Below, piece after piece: positions 32,325 to 39,848 of a stretch of 64,000 nt of DNA (within the stretch, counting starts at the first letter, position 1; every line of letters begins with the position of its first letter). The translations under genes were made by a program, and so were the position numbers. Below the pieces are notes generated by a model. It saw only the letters and a program-made list of their open reading frames with translations. It ran no database searches and was not told the origin of the DNA. The DNA is from Rossellomorea vietnamensis (GTDB lineage: Bacteria; Bacillota; Bacilli; Bacillales; Bacillaceae_B). The stretch covers positions 620,001-684,000 of the forward strand of contig NZ_CP104558.1 of assembly GCF_025398035.1 (NCBI RefSeq), given 5' to 3'.

Positions 32325-33998
32325 TTACTCTTTTCTCCGCATTTCCATTTCTCTTTTATAATCATCATAGTTGCCACTGTAGCTTTTTAATGTGTAATCT
32401 TCAACGGCGATGATCCTTTGTGCCATTCTATTGATAAAATAGCGGTCGTGGGAGATAAAAAAGATGGTTCCACTGAATTCTTCCAGGGCTTCCTCAATTG
32501 TTTCAATCGAATCGATATCCAAGTGATTCGTCGGCTCATCCAAGATCAACATATTGATATCCTGGAACAATAACATCGCCAGTTTTAGTCGAATCCGTTC
32601 TCCCCCTGAAAGGTGTTTTACTTTCTTGAACACACTTCCTTTGTAAAACATGAACTTTGAAAGGTATTCCCGCGCCTTTCCTTCCAGAATAAAGATGTCT
32701 TCCCGGAAAGCATCTAGAACTGTGGCTTCTTCGTACTTAAATGTAACGATTTGAGGTAAATAGGCCGATTTTACATTTCCCCCAAACTGGATGACGCCTT
32801 CATCAGGTTGATCTTCGCCGATAAGCATCTTTAGGAAAGTGGTTTTTCCGCATCCATTTGGCCCCAGCAGTCCCACTCTTTCTCCGTGACGCACCATGAT
32901 ATCAGTATTGGTAAATATCAATTTATCCCCAAACTGTTTCGACAATCCAACTCCTTTAATGGTCTCTTTACCCGATCTTCCCGAAGCTTTCACATCAAGC
33001 TGCATGTTCCTTCTTTCAAAAACGGGTTTATCGATATGCTCCATCTTGGATAACTTTTTCTGAACGCTTGCAGCTCTTTTGAAGAACTTCGTATTATCTG
33101 CCCTCATTGCCCAATCCCGTAAGCTAATAACCGTATTTTCCATACGTTTGATCTTCTTTTGTTGCTCTTTGAAATGTTCGTATTGGATTCTCATATTCTC
33201 TTCTTTTTGACTCACAAAAGAACTGTAATTCCCCTTATAGGAAATCGATTTTTTATCTTCAATTTCCACAATTTTCGTGACTACATTATCTAAGAAATAG
33301 CGATCATGGGAAACAATGAGGACCATACCTTTATAGCTCTTCAGGTAACCCTCCAGCCATTCGATCGATGACATATCCAGGTGATTCGTCGGTTCATCCA
33401 GGAGCAGTATGTCCGGCTGATGGATCAACAACTTCCCTAACCCGACGGTTGTTTTTTCTCCTCCGCTTAACAAGTCAAAGTCACGCTCCAACAGGCTTTC
33501 TGTAAGCTGCAGTCCCGTACAGACCTTGCTTACCTTCTCATCCCGCTCATAACCTCCCTTCACTTCAAATAATTGAATGAGGTTACTATATCGGTTTAAA
33601 GCTCTAGCAAGGTCGTTCCCTTCCAACACACTCATGTCATTTTCCAATTTGCGCATATCTGATTCAATTCGATCCACTTCCTCAAATGCTGAATAAAGGA
33701 CATCCCTCGCCTTCAATCCTGCGGGGTATTTTGGCGATTGTTCAAGGTAGGCACTGGTTGCGCCATTCGAGATGTGGATGAGACCTTCATCGTATCCGTA
33801 GCTTGAAGTCTGCGGGTACCCAGGATAATAATTCATCGGCTCTATGCCTGCAATCACCTTTAAGACTGTACTTTTTCCAGATCCATTCTCCCCGACAATC
33901 CCAACTTTGTCTCCTTGAAAAATTTCAAGAGAAACATCTTCAACAACAAGTGTCGCTTCCATATATTTTTTGATTCCATTTACTTTTAACTCCAACAT
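32325..33998 (-). CDS. ABC-F family ATPase (ribosome-protection type)
   Basis: A soluble protein of 557 residues with two ABC domains and no membrane segment. Walker A motifs are GENGSGKST near residue 40 and GPNGCGKTT near 375. Signatures are LSGGEK and LSGGER, and each half has LLLDEPTNHLD or LILDEPTNHLD. The interdomain linker of about 80 residues (QKEENMRIQYEHFKEQQKKIKRMEN...) would reach the ribosomal peptidyl-transferase centre. Family members eject antibiotics from ribosomes or aid translation. The ATG at 33998 has GAAGGGA upstream. The attenuator leader supports a drug-responsive role. Confidence 0.88.
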   Translation of the reverse strand: MLELKVNGIKKYMEATLVVEDVSLEIFQGDKVGIVGENGSGKSTVLKVIAGIEPMNYYPGYPQTSSYGYDEGLIHISNGATSAYLEQSPKYPAGLKARDVLYSAFEEVDRIESDMRKLENDMSVLEGNDLARALNRYSNLIQLFEVKGGYERDEKVSKVCTGLQLTESLLERDFDLLSGGEKTTVGLGKLLIHQPDILLLDEPTNHLDMSSIEWLEGYLKSYKGMVLIVSHDRYFLDNVVTKIVEIEDKKSISYKGNYSSFVSQKEENMRIQYEHFKEQQKKIKRMENTVISLRDWAMRADNTKFFKRAASVQKKLSKMEHIDKPVFERRNMQLDVKASGRSGKETIKGVGLSKQFGDKLIFTNTDIMVRHGERVGLLGPNGCGKTTFLKMLIGEDQPDEGVIQFGGNVKSAYLPQIVTFKYEEATVLDAFREDIFILEGKAREYLSKFMFYKGSVFKKVKHLSGGERIRLKLAMLLFQDINMLILDEPTNHLDIDSIETIEEALEEFSGTIFFISHDRYFINRMAQRIIAVEDYTLKSYSGNYDDYKREMEMRRKE

Positions 33999-34080
33999 AT
34001 ACGTCCCTTCTTTCATTATCATGAAGTTACGCTAGTTATGGACAGGTTAAAAAAAGGCTTACTTATATTCATATATTCAA

Positions 34081-34120
34081 TAAAAAAAGACCATAAGAAG
34101 GGAATCCTTCCTACAGTCTT
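34081..34120 (-). terminator. Attenuator terminator in the ABC-F leader
   Basis: A 15-bp stem starting AAGACTGTAGGAAGG, loop ATTC, ends in seven T on the minus strand. It lies about 90 bases upstream of the ABC-F start and just after a short upstream ORF, the layout of transcription attenuators of antibiotic-inducible ABC-F genes. Confidence 0.8.
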
Positions 34121-34129
34121 GTATCATGA

Positions 34130-34183
34130 TCAACATCTAATCCATAAAGAAGACAGCGAAGTCATACAAGTTGCTGCTGACAC
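34130..34183 (-). CDS. Probable leader peptide (17 residues) of the ABC-F gene
   Basis: GTG at 34183 is placed 6 bases after AGAGG. The peptide is MSAATCMTSLSSLWIRC, followed by TGA only 10 bases before the attenuator stem. Stalling of a ribosome here by a drug could change folding of the leader and prevent termination. An alternative overlapping frame from ATG 34188 gives eight codons. Upstream at 34216-34250, ATCAGG..CCTGAT and AAGGAAA..TTTCCT can form competing stems. Confidence 0.55.
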   Translation of the reverse strand: MSAATCMTSLSSLWIRC

Positions 34184-34420
34184 CGCATACCTCTTCACGA
34201 AAATATTATCTTGATATCAGGAAAGTAAGTTTCCTTCTAATTGCCTGATCCCATAAAGAGCATAACAAATAAACCCATCTTCCATAGGCGCTTTTAGCTC
34301 ATTACAAAATCCGTATTAATTTAAAAATAAATTAATCAGCAATTAGTTGGTTCCATAAACTTACTATCCCTCCCCGCAACATTTTCATTATTATCTCATT
34401 ATTAGATAATTTTGTAAACA

Positions 34421-34461
34421 GAGGGACGGACCTATATTTCTAAAAGTCAGGTCCGTCCCTC
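34421..34461. repeat. Dispersed hairpin repeat
   Basis: The arms GAGGGACGGACCT and AGGTCCGTCCCTC, with a 15-base loop, lie between the ABC-F leader and an SDR gene remnant. Confidence 0.88.
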
Positions 34462-34471
34462 TCTAAAGTCA

Positions 34472-34564
34472 TCACTTGCTTATAAAACCGCCTTCTGATT
34501 TGATCAATTGTCCTGTGATCCATCTGGATTCTTCACTGGCGAGGAAAAGATACTCGTTAGTCAC
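34472..34564 (-). pseudogene. C-terminal remnant of a short-chain dehydrogenase gene
   Basis: Thirty codons in one frame read VTNEYLFLASEESRWITGQL then IKSEGGFISK and a stop. This is the universally recognisable C-terminus of SDR enzymes (FLASDEASWITGQ..xxGG). The rest of the gene is missing: the fragment begins immediately after the stop codon of the VOC gene, so a deletion joined the two. It is not expected to encode a functional protein. Confidence 0.75.
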
Positions 34565-34945
34565 CTAAATATTTTCATAGATTTCCAGTAGTGCCCCCTC
34601 TGGATCACGAAAATGAGCGACCTTCATCCCCCACTCCAATTTCTCCATGGGACAGGTGATGAATTCTACCTTTTCTTTCAGTTTTTCATATGTATCATCG
34701 ACACTCGCCACCTCAAAAATTAAAGCAAAACGTTCACCTTGCTCCCCTCCTACAATGTATCCGGAGTTGAGGGCATCCGTCATCTGTTTCCTCTCAAATA
34801 TCCCTAGGTGTGTTTGTCCAACTTTAAATTGTCCATACAAGGAGTTTTCATCTCCCCATGATACTTCAAAGCCCAGGACATCTCTGTAAAAAAGAAAGCA
34901 TTTTCTATAATTGTCCACCAATAATCTGGTATGTGTTAATTTCAA
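34565..34945 (-). CDS. VOC-family protein (glyoxalase/bleomycin-resistance fold)
   Basis: A single VOC domain of 126 residues (KLTHTRLLVDNYRKCFLFYRDVLGFEVSWGDENSLYGQF, ending HFRDPEGALLEIYENI). The terminal Glu of LLEIYE and the early His match metal-binding positions of the fold. TTG at 34945 lies 8 bases after GGAGG, and the ATGs further up overlap the ribosome binding site. The role is unknown, and dioxygenase, glyoxalase and drug-binding are all possible. Downstream it abuts an SDR remnant. Confidence 0.85.
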   Translation of the reverse strand: MKLTHTRLLVDNYRKCFLFYRDVLGFEVSWGDENSLYGQFKVGQTHLGIFERKQMTDALNSGYIVGGEQGERFALIFEVASVDDTYEKLKEKVEFITCPMEKLEWGMKVAHFRDPEGALLEIYENI

Positions 34946-35078
34946 TTCAAAAACCTCCATTAACAATCTATTTCTACCAATTATTTCAAATCACTTCACT
35001 TATGACAATCTTTTTATTTTTTAAGAAGGGGAGAGTATTTGAAAAGTGAAGAATTAGATAAAGCAGGTAATAGAATTA

Positions 35079-35111
35079 CAAAAAGCCCAGTCAACCTAAA
35101 CTGGACTTTTC
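35079..35111. terminator. Bidirectional terminator
   Basis: AAAAGcCCAGT / ACTGGaCTTTT with a nine-base loop. Confidence 0.75.
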
Positions 35112-35147
35112 TGAAATGGTGAGAGTTTCAAGTTTACCAGGGTCCCA

Positions 35148-35330
35148 TCATTGCCCTGTCCCTCCACCTGAATCGCGTCCGCCTCCCATGGTGTAGTTAC
35201 GGTCTTCCCCTGGTTTCGCTCCAGGATCTATCCCTGGTGTGTGCCGGTCGTTCCTTCTTCGCTTGCGTCTGATGTCAATGGCTAACGCAAATAATAAGGT
35301 TCCTGCAATTAAAACAACAAACCACAGCAT
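35148..35330 (-). CDS. Small single-span membrane protein
   Basis: A 60-residue protein with one N-terminal membrane helix (LWFVVLIAGTLLFALAI), a very basic stop-transfer segment (DIRRKRRRNDRH) and a flexible Gly/Pro-rich tail (MGGGRDSGGGTGQ). GGGGGAG lies 6 bases before the ATG, and a terminator follows, so it is a real small gene. I recognise no family. Orientation should place the tail in the cytoplasm by the positive-inside rule. Confidence 0.7.
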   Translation of the reverse strand: MLWFVVLIAGTLLFALAIDIRRKRRRNDRHTPGIDPGAKPGEDRNYTMGGGRDSGGGTGQ

Positions 35331-35490
35331 TTATATCTCCCCCCTATGATCATATGTTGAAGATGAAATTCAAATACAACCCTCTTTTCAGATATAATCA
35401 GACAGTTAAATGGGTTTTAAATTCATTGCGTACTTGAAAAAATGAAATCTGATTTAAAAAGTGTGGTCGTGACGTGTCCTAAAAATCGTC

Positions 35491-35910
35491 TTAATGCTCC
35501 GCAAAGGTCTTTCTGAATCCATAAAACGGTCTGTATCCTTTTTGTTCATAATAGGTATGAGAAGACGTGTTGGTCAGCATTTCGATTCTCGTCTTTGGAA
35601 ACAGCTCATGAACGTATTTCAACATAGCATCTCCGATTCCCAACCCGCGGAAATCTGCGTGGACCAGTAGTTCACAAATAAACAAAGTTACAGATTGATC
35701 CGTAAGTCCTCGGATATAGCCGAGGACATGCCCATTAAACTCTGCTACATATGCAATGTTCGAATGCTCCCACGCATCCTTTGTACTTTCCATATTTTCC
35801 ACAAGATTATTCCATTTTTCTTCTCTATTTAAAGTATGTATACTGATAAAGTCCTCCGTTTCGTATGCTCTTATTTCTATGAGGTCTTCATTTTTTAAGC
35901 GTATTTGCAT
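35491..35910 (-). CDS. GNAT-family N-acetyltransferase
   Basis: A 139-residue acetyltransferase with a compact GNAT domain: ELLVHADFRGLGIGDAMLKYVHELF carries the acetyl-CoA motif RGLGIG, and SHTYYEQKGYRPFYGFRKTF is the usual C-terminal part. GGAGG lies 9 bases before the ATG. No substrate can be assigned and there is no operon partner. The right-hand neighbour is a sigma factor gene with its own terminator. Confidence 0.88.
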   Translation of the reverse strand: MQIRLKNEDLIEIRAYETEDFISIHTLNREEKWNNLVENMESTKDAWEHSNIAYVAEFNGHVLGYIRGLTDQSVTLFICELLVHADFRGLGIGDAMLKYVHELFPKTRIEMLTNTSSHTYYEQKGYRPFYGFRKTFAEH

Positions 35911-36046
35911 CTTGGATATCCTCCCATTTTCTAGTCCAATAAAATTTCTCTAACTCTCTACCAAAATACTTCATTCCAAAGTTCACAAAAAAAAGAAAGT
36001 TATGACTTTACTTTAACATAATTATCCATCCACTCGGATGTTTTTT

Positions 36047-36083
36047 AAAAAAGAAGCTCAATCATCAGATTGGCTTCTTTTAC
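36047..36083 (-). terminator. Terminator of the ECF sigma gene
   Basis: AAAAGAAGCtCAATC / GATTGGCTTCTTTT with an ATCA loop and a T run on the minus strand. Confidence 0.9.
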
Positions 36084-36088
36084 TTCTA

Positions 36089-37018
36089 TCAATTCCATTC
36101 CACTACAGGCTTGTCGATTTGAGGTCGAATGCCCAATTCTTCACCAGCAGCAAAAATCAATTCTTTTCTAAAGTAGTAACTAATATGGTGCACAATCTTC
36201 CCATTCTCCACTTCCTGGTACTGGATATCATGGATTTCAGGTTCATTCGTTCCCTCAGAAAGCATGACGATGACATTACGGCCCCATAAGCAGTATTCCA
36301 CAGCCCTCATACCAGGGAGACCATATTTCATGGATCCGGAACGCATCTCCCCCTTGCTGTATTCCTGGAAACCAAGGGCAGCCTCATTGTGGGCTTCTTC
36401 ACTGACTAATGTCATAACGGCTTCAATATCACCTTCATTCATTGCATTCAGGTAGGCTTGGATGACAGGATGAGTGTCAGACACCGGATGTTGAGACCTG
36501 CTCTCGAGAAGGTCGACAGATTGCAACTTCTTCTTCATTCGAAGGACCGTTGCATAGACCGCTCCCGGAGTGGTCCTTACCATACCTGCCACTTCCCTTG
36601 CATCGAATCTGAACACTTCTTTTAACAAAAAGACCGCCACCTGCCTCGGGTAAAAAAGATCAAAAAGGATGTGTAATGCTTCCTCTGCCTCCAGACCATC
36701 TGTGAAGTTTTCTTGAGGAAGTTCATCTTCCTCAAGGAGACCGACATGTCTTTTATCTTTGCGACACTGGTCAATCCAAGTCGTTGTCGCCATTCGATAC
36801 AAATAGGCTTTCGGGTTAGTCGGGTGCCACCGCTGGTAATAGCCTCCGAAAGCTTTTAGCATGGTATCTTGAAATAAATCCTCTCCATCCCAGGGTGAGC
36901 CCGTTAAATAACGGCAATACCTCCACAAGCCTTCTTTGAATTCTTCCATGATGGCATTGAATTCACCTGCCAATTCCCTGTTTTTTTCCGTAAACGATTC
37001 CGTCATTTTTTCCTGCAT
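36089..37018 (-). CDS. ECF-type RNA polymerase sigma factor with C-terminal SnoaL-like domain
   Basis: A 309-residue sigma factor. Region 2 lies at about residues 25-95 (WRYCRYLTGSPWDGEDLFQDTMLKAF, then PKAYLYRMATTTWIDQCRKDKR). Region 4 lies at about 115-165 (LLKEVFRFDAREVAGMVRTTPGAVYATVLRMKKKL). A SnoaL/NTF2-like domain follows (about 185-300). This layout is that of ECF41/SigJ-like groups, in which the C-terminal domain, not a separate anti-sigma factor, controls activity. No anti-sigma gene is adjacent. The ATG at 37018 has GGGGG 6 bases upstream. Target genes are unknown. Confidence 0.88.
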   Translation of the reverse strand: MQEKMTESFTEKNRELAGEFNAIMEEFKEGLWRYCRYLTGSPWDGEDLFQDTMLKAFGGYYQRWHPTNPKAYLYRMATTTWIDQCRKDKRHVGLLEEDELPQENFTDGLEAEEALHILFDLFYPRQVAVFLLKEVFRFDAREVAGMVRTTPGAVYATVLRMKKKLQSVDLLESRSQHPVSDTHPVIQAYLNAMNEGDIEAVMTLVSEEAHNEAALGFQEYSKGEMRSGSMKYGLPGMRAVEYCLWGRNVIVMLSEGTNEPEIHDIQYQEVENGKIVHHISYYFRKELIFAAGEELGIRPQIDKPVVEWN

Positions 37019-37155
37019 GTCCATCCCCCTCTATTTGATTGTTCATATGTAAAACGTTTTAACAATGCAAAATTATACGGAAACAACCAAAATATTTTTG
37101 AAAAATCTATATATCCCTCTATATTTTACCATAATATTCAAAATGCCAGCATAAT

Positions 37156-37190
37156 AGAAAAAGAGGACTCCCCTTTTAGGAAATCCTCTT
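37156..37190 (-). terminator. Terminator
   Basis: AAGAGGA(TT)TCC / GGGGAGTCCTCTT, followed by TTTTC on the minus strand, after the small two-gene unit at 37.2-37.7 kb. Confidence 0.8.
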
Positions 37191-37217
37191 ATAAACATTA
37201 GTACTTAATAAGCACTT

Positions 37218-37475
37218 TCAATTCTTCCGTTCATTTCCTCTTTTAAAATTCCCGGTCACTTTTGCCATGATTAACTGCATCTCTTTTTCATCACGGGCAT
37301 CTTTCATTTTCTTCAAGAATTTATCCGCTTCTCTTCCTTTTAAGGTTTTAACCTGCTTACCTTCATACTCGATAAATACGGTTTTATCTTTGAGAACCCG
37401 GAAATGAAAAGGAGAATCATCCAGTCGGTTTCGTTTATCAATATTGTCCATCCCTTGTTTTTCCCTTCTTTTCAT
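37218..37475 (-). CDS. Small basic hypothetical protein, coupled to the upstream gene
   Basis: A soluble 85-residue protein, highly charged, with a short beta part (FHFRVLKDKTVFIEYEGKQVKTL) and a basic C-terminal helix (ADKFLKKMKDARDEKEMQLIMAKVTGNFKRGN). Its ATG overlaps the TGA of the upstream membrane-protein gene (ATGA), a sign of translational coupling and of related function. I recognise no family. The fold could be nucleic-acid binding, but this is a guess from charge. Confidence 0.7.
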   Translation of the reverse strand: MKRREKQGMDNIDKRNRLDDSPFHFRVLKDKTVFIEYEGKQVKTLKGREADKFLKKMKDARDEKEMQLIMAKVTGNFKRGNERKN

Positions 37476-37666
37476 AATTGTATGTGTTGCTTCTTAGCAG
37501 CCTGCCAAGTACGGATCATACTCGGTACACCTACTGACATGCTTACCACGAAGCTCCACATCACGTACATCCATTGACCGGTGTAAAGTGCTACGCATAT
37601 GAAGAACAATAGTTGACCCAATAGGGCAAACCATGAAGCGATCCAGGATAAATTTAATACTGCCAT
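37472..37666 (-). CDS. Small two-span membrane protein
   Basis: A protein of 64 residues with two hydrophobic helices (LNLSWIASWFALLGQLLFFICVALY and MYVMWSFVVSMSVGVPSMI) and a basic end (RTWQAAKKQHIQL). The ATG at 37666 is preferred. A TTG eight codons upstream is open but has no ribosome binding site. It overlaps the next gene by four bases, and the two form a small operon. The family is unknown. Confidence 0.65.
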   Translation of the reverse strand: MAVLNLSWIASWFALLGQLLFFICVALYTGQWMYVMWSFVVSMSVGVPSMIRTWQAAKKQHIQL

Positions 37667-37729
37667 TTTATTCCCGACCAGCTTAGTCAAAGTTTTTTTC
37701 AGCTTTAAGACTAACCATACAATGCATTA

Positions 37730-37771
37730 CAGAAAAAATTTGAAACAATCACTTGTTGAAAGAAGTGATTG
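37730..37771 (-). terminator. Terminator of natAB
   Basis: CAATCACTT / AAGTGATTG with an eight-base loop, then TTTCAAATTTTTT on the minus strand. Confidence 0.8.
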
Positions 37772-37783
37772 CTTCCTTCCTCT

Positions 37784-38941
37784 TTAGTTCATCACCCATT
37801 TATCCTTCAAAAAAAGAACTCTGCCAATGGCAAAGATGATCAGCATAATTACCAGATTGCTACCTATCGTAATCGCGATGTGTTGATAATCGACCACACC
37901 CATCAACAATTCTTTGAATTGGCTGAATAGGTTAAGAATCGGGATGGCAAAATGTTTAAAGTTGAGTTCATTTAATCCGACATTTGTGATAATCATGCCT
38001 GGAAAAGCCGCAAGCATCATAATCGGTGCACTGTAGCTACCGGCTTCTTTAACGGTTTTTCCCAGGATGCTTGTAATCATCTGCAGGGAAGCGATAAACA
38101 CGGCATATACAATGGTAAGCAGAAGAGAAATCCCTATTATCACATAGACATTATCACCAAAGGATACTGCGTCTTTCAGGTTTTCTGTGAATAGCGTAAT
38201 CTCAATAGCCAGGACAATGAGCGTGACAAGACCTGTAATGACACCTACAGAAGCAATAGTCAACCATTTGGAAAGCATCAATGTGGAACGTTTGACAGGT
38301 GTCATGAGCAATGCTTCCATCGTTTTTTTCTCTTTTTCACCTGCGAATAAGTCTGCAGCCGATGGAGAGGTTCCCACTCCTATGGATATCGCCAGGATAA
38401 GAGGTACAAGAAAAGATAACAGGAACATACTCCCCTCGTCATCTGACACTTCCTGTTTGGTGATGGTGAATGGCTGGATGATAGAAAGGTCCGTCCCTTC
38501 AGCTCTCAACCTTTCTGATGTAACTTCTTTCTCAAAGGCGGTGAGGGAATTTGTAGCTGCATTCATCAGGTTGCTGGAGTTCTGGCTGAAGGAATCTCCG
38601 ATCAAGGTGATATCGGCTTGCTTCCCTTCATTGATGTTTTGAATGAAATCACTGCTAACAATCATGGCAACAAGTGCCTCTCCCTCTTCTACGGCTTTTC
38701 TGGGATTGTCTGTTTTCACTAATTCAATCGCTTCGTTTCCTGAGAAAATTTGTAAGACGTCCTTACTGACATTGGAGTCGACTGCCAGTGCATACGTTTC
38801 ACCTTCTCCACTTGAAACCATATTTTCATAGAAAAAAACAAGTCCACTCATCATAAAAATCGGAAGAAAGACGGTCAATAGAAGAGTTCTCCTGTCTCTG
38901 AAGCTGTCTTTTAATTCTTTTAAATAGATACTAAGAAGCAT
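37784..38941 (-). CDS. natB: ABC sodium-efflux permease NatB
   Basis: A permease of 385 residues. One membrane segment is near the N-terminus (about 20-38), then an extracellular domain (about 40-175), then five or six segments from about 178. This is the NatB/YhaP/ABC-2 layout with the cytoplasmic motif FAGEKEKKTMEALLMTPVKRSTLMLSKW. With NatA it exports Na+ in B. subtilis. The ATG at 38941 has AGGAG 9 bases upstream and the gene overlaps natA by 11 bases. A 14-base stretch at 38487-38500 resembles a dispersed repeat arm. Confidence 0.9.
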   Translation of the reverse strand: MLLSIYLKELKDSFRDRRTLLLTVFLPIFMMSGLVFFYENMVSSGEGETYALAVDSNVSKDVLQIFSGNEAIELVKTDNPRKAVEEGEALVAMIVSSDFIQNINEGKQADITLIGDSFSQNSSNLMNAATNSLTAFEKEVTSERLRAEGTDLSIIQPFTITKQEVSDDEGSMFLLSFLVPLILAISIGVGTSPSAADLFAGEKEKKTMEALLMTPVKRSTLMLSKWLTIASVGVITGLVTLIVLAIEITLFTENLKDAVSFGDNVYVIIGISLLLTIVYAVFIASLQMITSILGKTVKEAGSYSAPIMMLAAFPGMIITNVGLNELNFKHFAIPILNLFSQFKELLMGVVDYQHIAITIGSNLVIMLIIFAIGRVLFLKDKWVMN

Positions 38942-39683
38942 AGTGTTCATCTCCTCTCACTAGTTTACTCATAAAGATATAATTAAGATCCCTGCTCTTT
39001 TCAGTCTTATATAACTCTTCGATCTCCCCCTGGTACACCAATTCCCCTTTATGCATCATGGCTACTTTGTCACATAGCATGGAGACTTCTTCCATGATGT
39101 GACTGGAGAAGAGGATGGTCTTTCCTTCTCGTTTCAATTGATGTACAAGTTGGCGGAATACATTGGATGAAGTAATGTCGAGACCGGTAGTCGGTTCGTC
39201 AAACAAAATGATCTCGGGATTATGAATCAGTGTTCTGGCAATGGCAACCTTCTGACGCATGCCTTTGGAGAAACCTCCCACCCGCCTGTCAAGATAGTCC
39301 CTCATCCCGAACATCCTGGAGAGGTCGTCGATTCTCACCTTTGTTTCATGTTTGCTTAATCCGTATAAACGAGCAAAGTATTGAAGATTCTCCCTAGCAG
39401 TTAATCGGTCATACAAACCGGTTTCCCCTCCAAATAAAACACCGATCTTGGTTTTGATTTCGTTTGGTTCCTTTAGGGTATCGTGACCAGCGACTTCAAT
39501 TGATCCCTCGGTTGGTGTCAATAAGGTTGCAATCGTCCTAAGAAGCGTCGTCTTTCCGGCACCATTTTCACCTAACAGCCCGACCACATCACCTTTTGGA
39601 ATCGAAAGAGAAACGCGTTTTAGTGCGGTTACATACTTTTGCTTATCTTTAAACTGTTTTGTGACTTCATGTATATGAATCAA
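38931..39683 (-). CDS. natA: ABC sodium-efflux ATP-binding protein NatA
   Basis: A 250-residue ATPase. Walker A (GENGAGKTT), signature FSKGMRQKVAIA and Walker B (IILFDEPTTGLD) are present, with the switch His in FSSHIMEE. With the overlapping natB it forms the Na+ exporter known from B. subtilis. The TTG at 39683 follows GAGGTG by 6 bases, and the 14 extra codons upstream are unsupported. A divergent LytTR response regulator and kinase gene pair matches the NatK-NatR system that activates natAB. Three 21-bp-spaced repeats lie between them. Confidence 0.9.
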   Translation of the reverse strand: MIHIHEVTKQFKDKQKYVTALKRVSLSIPKGDVVGLLGENGAGKTTLLRTIATLLTPTEGSIEVAGHDTLKEPNEIKTKIGVLFGGETGLYDRLTARENLQYFARLYGLSKHETKVRIDDLSRMFGMRDYLDRRVGGFSKGMRQKVAIARTLIHNPEIILFDEPTTGLDITSSNVFRQLVHQLKREGKTILFSSHIMEEVSMLCDKVAMMHKGELVYQGEIEELYKTEKSRDLNYIFMSKLVRGDEHYAS

Positions 39684-39752
39684 TATTCTCACCTCATTAA
39701 GTATTAATGTATTTTCATCATACAAATAATTGGAGGTAGATTCTTTACTTAT

Positions 39753-39806
39753 GTCGTGAAATGTCCTTTTCTTGTCGTGAAAATGCCAAATTCTTCATGA
39801 AAGATG
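39753..39806. promoter_or_regulatory. Three direct repeats at exact 21-bp spacing (candidate NatR/LytTR sites)
   Basis: GTCGTGAAA at 39753 and 39774 and TTCATGAAA at 39795 are each followed by A/ATG and spaced 21 bp start to start. LytTR regulators bind direct repeats about two helical turns apart. The block lies between natA and natR. Confidence 0.65.
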
Positions 39807-39848
39807 GTAAAATGAAGGAGAACTTCAGAAGATGCGAGGGGAATGGAA

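Noticed and set aside
34858..35049. Plus-strand frame opposite the VOC gene
   Set aside because: It is antisense to a well-supported VOC gene and lacks a ribosome binding site.
38187..38642. Long plus-strand frame (151 codons) in natB
   Set aside because: It is antisense to natB, which has clear membrane segments and family motifs.
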